Assembly (NCBI RefSeq): GCF_946479975.1
Contig: NZ_CAMLIX010000133.1
Span: 1 to 14,027 of the forward strand
DNA: 14,027 bases
Direction: 5' to 3'
DNA from: an uncultured Flavobacterium sp.
GTDB lineage: Bacteria > Bacteroidota > Bacteroidia > Flavobacteriales > Flavobacteriaceae
Part shown: one piece after another, positions 10,084 to 14,027 of the stretch
Numbering within the stretch: the first letter of the stretch is position 1
How the letters are laid out: each line of letters starts with the position of its first letter
The notes under the pieces: generated by a model
What the model was told of the DNA's origin: nothing
The model's database searches: none
The model's input: the letters and a program-made list of their open reading frames with translations, nothing else
Translations under genes and position numbers: made by a program

Positions 10084-13000
10084 TCAATCTTTAATTATTT
10101 TTAAAAACTCACCATCTTTTTTTACAATTTCAGATTTGACTGTTTTTTTGATGGATTGTAAAATATGGTTTCTCATGTCTTCTGTAACTCTTGCAAAACC
10201 AAAAAGTTTTGCAATTAAGATAACAGCATTGTCTGGCTGAATAGCGATGGAACTTTCAACAACTTTAATGATTGCTAAGTTCATCTCTTCATCAGAAATA
10301 AGATTTAATTTTTTTGAATTTGGAGTAAGTAAACTTCTATCTCTTATTACTGGTAAATGATCTTCAAAATGCCAAAGAAAGTCATCCTTCTCTTTGATTA
10401 ATCCAGCTCTTACAGCATAATTTACTGCATCTGTAATAGATGCTCTGACACGACTTCCAATTTTTGAAATGCCATTTGCATCTGCAATTCGACGCGCCAT
10501 TTCTTCAAAATGAACAGGACTTTCTACTTTGACGACATCATGTATCCATGCTCCAAGTTTTCCAAGGGAATAAGTATGAATTTCTTGATGGCAAACCTCA
10601 ATAGGAAGAGAAGCTTTTATATAGTGGGGGATTGAATTATCAATTTCTTCAGGTTCTTCTCGAACAAGATTTTTTAAATCTTCCATTAATTCTTCTTCAA
10701 GTGCATCATTATGTTCAACTTGATTTTTAGCATTTTCAATAGTTTCTATTAAAAGTCTTAGTTCTCTTTGGGGATTGCGGAACCAATCAGTGCTCCATAC
10801 ATTAAATAATTTCCAGCCCATGCCTTCAAGGACTATAGTTCTTAATCTATCTCGATCCCGAGCTGATTTTGCAGTTTCATAAGACTTTCCGTCGCAGCAT
10901 ATTCCAAGAATATATCTTCCAGGATTATCGTTATCCACTATAGCCAAGTCAATATAAAATCCTGCAGAGCCGACTTTTTCTCTCACGATATAACCATTAT
11001 CGCGAAGACTTTGAGTAATAATTTCCTCAAATGGCTGGGGTTTAGTTATTATTTCTTCCTTGTCGCTTTCAAACTTCCCATGCTGTGCATAATAAAGAAA
11101 ACTTTTTAATGCTCGAATACCAAATTTTGCATTTGGTCCAGGATTCATATCACTGGCTGTAATATTTGTGAATACTTCACATCTGCTTTTTGCCCTTGTA
11201 ATTAAAACATTTAGTCTTCGTTCACCACCTTCATTATTTAGAGGTCCAAAACTCATAGGTACTTTACCGTCTTCAGTTCTTCCATAACCAATACTAATAA
11301 AAATGACATCTCGTTCATCTCCTTGAACATTTTCAAGATTTTTGATAAAAAGAGGTTCAGTAGGGTGGCTCCTAAAGAAACTTTCAACTTCAGGATTTTT
11401 TCTTCTTTTTACTTCAAGTGCATTTTGAATAGCCTGCATTTGCGCAGTGCTAAAAGCAACAACGCCGAGACTCAGCTTCGGATTATTTATAGCATGGTTA
11501 ATAATAGCATCAGCAACTTTTTCAGCTTCTTTAGGGTTGGTACGTGTTTTACCTTTGTCATAATAAGTATCTGGCAGGTGATTAAATGCTAAACCCATTT
11601 TGCTTTTAGATCCGGGACTTGGAAAAATTATTAATTTATTTTCGTAAAACTCCTGGTTTGACAAGTTAATTAAGGATTCATGTCTACTGCGATAATGCCA
11701 GCGCAGCATGCGTTGAGGAGCACCTTGAGCATCACACATTCCAAGGATGCTCTGCATATCAGCAGTTACGTTTTCTTCATCTTCAGTATCGGTATTTAGT
11801 TTGTCAAAAAAACTTGTTGGAGGCATTTGCTTTGTATCACCCACAACAACTATTTGCCTTCCACGTAAAATAGCCCCCAAAGCATCAACAGGACGTACTT
11901 GGCTGGCTTCATCAAAAATAACCAGATCGAAATCAATACTATTTGGAGGGAGAAAATTTGCAATTGACATTGGACTCATCATTATAACAGGTTTAATTGC
12001 TTGAATTGCCAGTCCTGCTTCCTGCATAAGTTTCCTAATCGGCATATGTCTGGCTTTGCGGTTGAATTCGCTTTTAAGTACATTAATTTGTCCGCCGCCT
12101 TCCTGTTTTGGTAAACTTTCCCAATGTTTAAGAGCAACTTTGGCGCGATTATAGAACTGATTAAGTACATCAAGTCGTTTAAATTTTTCGATGACTTCTT
12201 CATGACTTGATCTTTCAAATTTTCGAAGTTCTACACTATTAGTCATTGCCTGCTCAATCAAATGTTCGTACCAAGTTTTTTGTACAGCTGTTTTTAAATG
12301 CAAAACAGCGTCGGGCCAGTTATAAACTGCTCTAATCAAATAATCGGCTCCATTTCTTTCAATCTCTTCTTTCATTACGTTCCAAGATACTGCCTGATGT
12401 ATCTCAGGTAGATTTTCGAACCAATTTTTTATTAAGCTTTGCTGTTTTGCTAAACTTGTATTTAGTATTTGATTATCTTTTAAATCCAGTTTTCCTAAAA
12501 GTGACTTTAATGAAATATTTTGTTTTTTTAAAGCATTCTCCAAATTAATTAAAAAGTCACCCGCAACAGAAGACTCCTGATTTTTGCTAAGAAAGGATAG
12601 AAACGTGTTTGATATTATGTCATCCTGAATAAGAAGGTGTACCTCTTGTAAATATTGAACTGCTTTTTTAACAGTTTTCCAATCTGTTCGTTTCTTTTGA
12701 TATCTGATATCAAATAATTTTTGCGCTAAAGGTTCTAAAGATAGAAGAGAGGCTGTAAGACGCTTTCCTTCCATTAAAGCATTAACATACTCTAATTTTG
12801 TGTTTAAATCTGAAGGTACCGGAATTGTGAGAAGTGCCGACAATTTTTTTACACTATTTTTATAATCTCCTATTAAAAATTTATACCACTTACTGCCATG
12901 TACAATTAAATTTTGCCTGATTTCAAGTAGATCATAATCCCAAGCTTCTGGAATAACTAAATTGTCATATTGTGTATGCAGTTCTTCTAGTCGAATTCCA

Positions 13001-13992
13001 GTTTCTAATAATTCGGCAATATCAGCTTCATTATTGAGCCAAGCAGAATCGGTTATATTCATGGATGTGAGACCTGGATTCTCAGATGCAGTTTTTATAG
13101 TTTTTAATAATAGCTTAACATCATCTATTTCTGTGGACGGATTAATTTCAACATAATTTGAAATGGAAGTAATAAGAGTTATTACCTCATTTGTATCTTT
13201 AATTACAATTTCTAATAATTCTTTTGAGGTTTCCTCATCTATTGGGAGAAAAATTTTTATATCAGTTCCATAAAATAGCAAGTTCTCAGGTTGTCCAATT
13301 TTTTCTAGTCTTACCTGTATTTTTTCAGCCAGCTGTTCAACCTCTTTAATCTTTATAGAATCCCATACGCTAATATTTTCAACCTGTATTTTAGGAAATT
13401 TATAATCTTTATTATGAGTTGTTATTTTTAGTAAATTTCCCATCACTTCTTGTGCTGAGTAACCACTTTTTGAAATTTCAGAATTTACCGAAGTACAATA
13501 TTGATTAAGTTCGTTTATCATGGGATGAAGAAATCTAATTTCTTCTTCCAAACGAGTCATTGTTGGCCTGCCTAAATCAAGTATTCGTTTTAATTCATTG
13601 TGTAATTCTCTTTTGTTTGCTTTGTGGCTATGTAATTCTAAGCACGCTTCTCCTAAGTTGACACTGTCTAATCGTCGTTTTACAACTTCTAATGCGGCCA
13701 TTTTTTCAGCAACAAAAAGTACTTTTTTTCCATTTCCGACAGCATTTGCTATAAGATTTGTAATTGTTTGTGATTTCCCTGTTCCTGGAGGGCCTTGTAT
13801 TACCATGTTACGCCCTTCATGTACAGCAAGCATTGCAATAACTTGTGAACTGTCGGCATCTACGACTTGCATAAGCTCGTCAGCATTCGTATCATTGTCA
13901 AGATGATGTTCTTCACCAATTGATGGTTGAGGTTCATTAAATCCAGTATCGAATAAAGATTGTAAAATATTATGGTTGTAACAACGAAGCAA
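10084..13992 (-). CDS. SF1 helicase with Vsr-like (MTES_1575) nuclease and DUF3320 domains; lacks the family's N-terminus
   Basis: The SF1 helicase motifs are clear: Walker A QGPPGTGKSQT at residues 66-76, motif II FDEASQ near 693-698, VGDTKQMPP shortly after, motif V VQGDERD at 889-895, and motif VI LNVLITRAKSR with R933. A PD-(D/E)XK/Vsr-like domain follows (D1015 in FYIDLAI, D1034 and K1036 in CDGKSY, RDRDRLR, then a WSTDWF motif), and DUF3320 lies at about 1140-1230. This order matches DUF4011-helicase-Vsr proteins (the hhe-type defence family), which are usually 1,700 residues or longer and carry DUF4011 before the helicase. Here the frame opens at a TTG (13992) only about 65 residues before Walker A, and an in-frame TAA stands at 14013-14011. 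All three minus-strand frames have stops by 14027. The conserved block starting near HNILQSLFDTGF suggests the upstream part was lost or displaced. It may be a 5'-truncated, possibly non-functional gene. Confidence 0.85.
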   Translation of the reverse strand: MLRCYNHNILQSLFDTGFNEPQPSIGEEHHLDNDTNADELMQVVDADSSQVIAMLAVHEGRNMVIQGPPGTGKSQTITNLIANAVGNGKKVLFVAEKMAALEVVKRRLDSVNLGEACLELHSHKANKRELHNELKRILDLGRPTMTRLEEEIRFLHPMINELNQYCTSVNSEISKSGYSAQEVMGNLLKITTHNKDYKFPKIQVENISVWDSIKIKEVEQLAEKIQVRLEKIGQPENLLFYGTDIKIFLPIDEETSKELLEIVIKDTNEVITLITSISNYVEINPSTEIDDVKLLLKTIKTASENPGLTSMNITDSAWLNNEADIAELLETGIRLEELHTQYDNLVIPEAWDYDLLEIRQNLIVHGSKWYKFLIGDYKNSVKKLSALLTIPVPSDLNTKLEYVNALMEGKRLTASLLSLEPLAQKLFDIRYQKKRTDWKTVKKAVQYLQEVHLLIQDDIISNTFLSFLSKNQESSVAGDFLINLENALKKQNISLKSLLGKLDLKDNQILNTSLAKQQSLIKNWFENLPEIHQAVSWNVMKEEIERNGADYLIRAVYNWPDAVLHLKTAVQKTWYEHLIEQAMTNSVELRKFERSSHEEVIEKFKRLDVLNQFYNRAKVALKHWESLPKQEGGGQINVLKSEFNRKARHMPIRKLMQEAGLAIQAIKPVIMMSPMSIANFLPPNSIDFDLVIFDEASQVRPVDALGAILRGRQIVVVGDTKQMPPTSFFDKLNTDTEDEENVTADMQSILGMCDAQGAPQRMLRWHYRSRHESLINLSNQEFYENKLIIFPSPGSKSKMGLAFNHLPDTYYDKGKTRTNPKEAEKVADAIINHAINNPKLSLGVVAFSTAQMQAIQNALEVKRRKNPEVESFFRSHPTEPLFIKNLENVQGDERDVIFISIGYGRTEDGKVPMSFGPLNNEGGERRLNVLITRAKSRCEVFTNITASDMNPGPNAKFGIRALKSFLYYAQHGKFESDKEEIITKPQPFEEIITQSLRDNGYIVREKVGSAGFYIDLAIVDNDNPGRYILGICCDGKSYETAKSARDRDRLRTIVLEGMGWKLFNVWSTDWFRNPQRELRLLIETIENAKNQVEHNDALEEELMEDLKNLVREEPEEIDNSIPHYIKASLPIEVCHQEIHTYSLGKLGAWIHDVVKVESPVHFEEMARRIADANGISKIGSRVRASITDAVNYAVRAGLIKEKDDFLWHFEDHLPVIRDRSLLTPNSKKLNLISDEEMNLAIIKVVESSIAIQPDNAVILIAKLFGFARVTEDMRNHILQSIKKTVKSEIVKKDGEFLKIIKD

Positions 13993-14027
13993 GGACGTAG
14001 AGATGCTCCATTAAAAATTAGTTACGG
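13993..14027. other. Sequence joined to the truncated helicase gene at window edge
   Basis: Reading minus strand from 14027, every frame meets TAA within the first 17 bases, so the helicase gene cannot continue into this stretch without rearrangement. GTTGTaACAAC (13975-13985), a symmetric 11-mer, sits at the point where family-like protein sequence ends. GTAAC (13978-13982) and GTTAC (14021-14025) are also mutually inverted. This may be the end of an inserted element, a deletion joint or an assembly joint; too little is visible to identify it. Confidence 0.35.

Noticed and set aside
11323..13906. Plus-strand open frames opposite the helicase-nuclease gene
   Set aside because: They are shadows of a strongly supported minus-strand gene with continuous helicase and nuclease motifs.

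Overview
The window is AT-rich, has no typical Shine-Dalgarno sites in front of its starts and carries defence-type genes with Bacteroidota-like codon and protein style. A member of the Bacteroidota (Flavobacterium/Pedobacter-like) is the best guess, but nothing in the window fixes the taxon. Every gene that can be recognised belongs to a family linked to anti-phage defence or nucleic-acid restriction, so this looks like part of a defence island.

Left half (1-5132, plus strand): a four-gene cluster. It holds the 3' end of a protein whose tail resembles the C-terminus of DUF262-DUF1524 (GmrSD-type) enzymes, then a 629-aa DUF262 protein with the IPxxQRxYxW and DGQQR motifs, a 636-aa ABC/SMC-like AAA ATPase of the PtuA kind, and a PtuB-like HNH endonuclease. 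The ATPase and HNH genes overlap by 17 nt. The HNH gene carries a one-base frameshift in a run of five T (4876-4880): the core nuclease motifs are intact, but the conserved C-terminal ~83 residues are out of frame. The combination of DUF262 proteins with a Septu-like ATPase/HNH pair, without a reverse transcriptase in view, is the most interesting candidate system here.

Middle (5133-5663): a non-coding stretch where the two gene clusters converge. It has an interrupted 14-bp inverted repeat just after the HNH gene and no convincing gene.

Right half (5664-14027, minus strand): read in transcription order, first a 1302-aa SF1 helicase with a Vsr-like (MTES_1575) nuclease domain and DUF3320, matching the C-terminal two thirds of the DUF4011-helicase-Vsr family but lacking the N-terminal domain. 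Then comes a 107-nt gap with a perfect 18-bp palindrome. Then follows a Gabija-like pair: a 797-aa OLD-family ATPase/TOPRIM nuclease and a 638-aa UvrD-like helicase, 2 nt apart. The OLD protein has a 15-residue poly-aspartate tract encoded by a GAT microsatellite inside its TOPRIM region.

In the likely working model, the left cluster senses and cleaves foreign DNA through an ATPase-gated HNH nuclease, possibly with DUF262 proteins as nucleotide- or modification-responsive partners. The right pair works as an ATPase/nuclease plus helicase in the manner of Gabija. Functions are inferred from families, not shown here.
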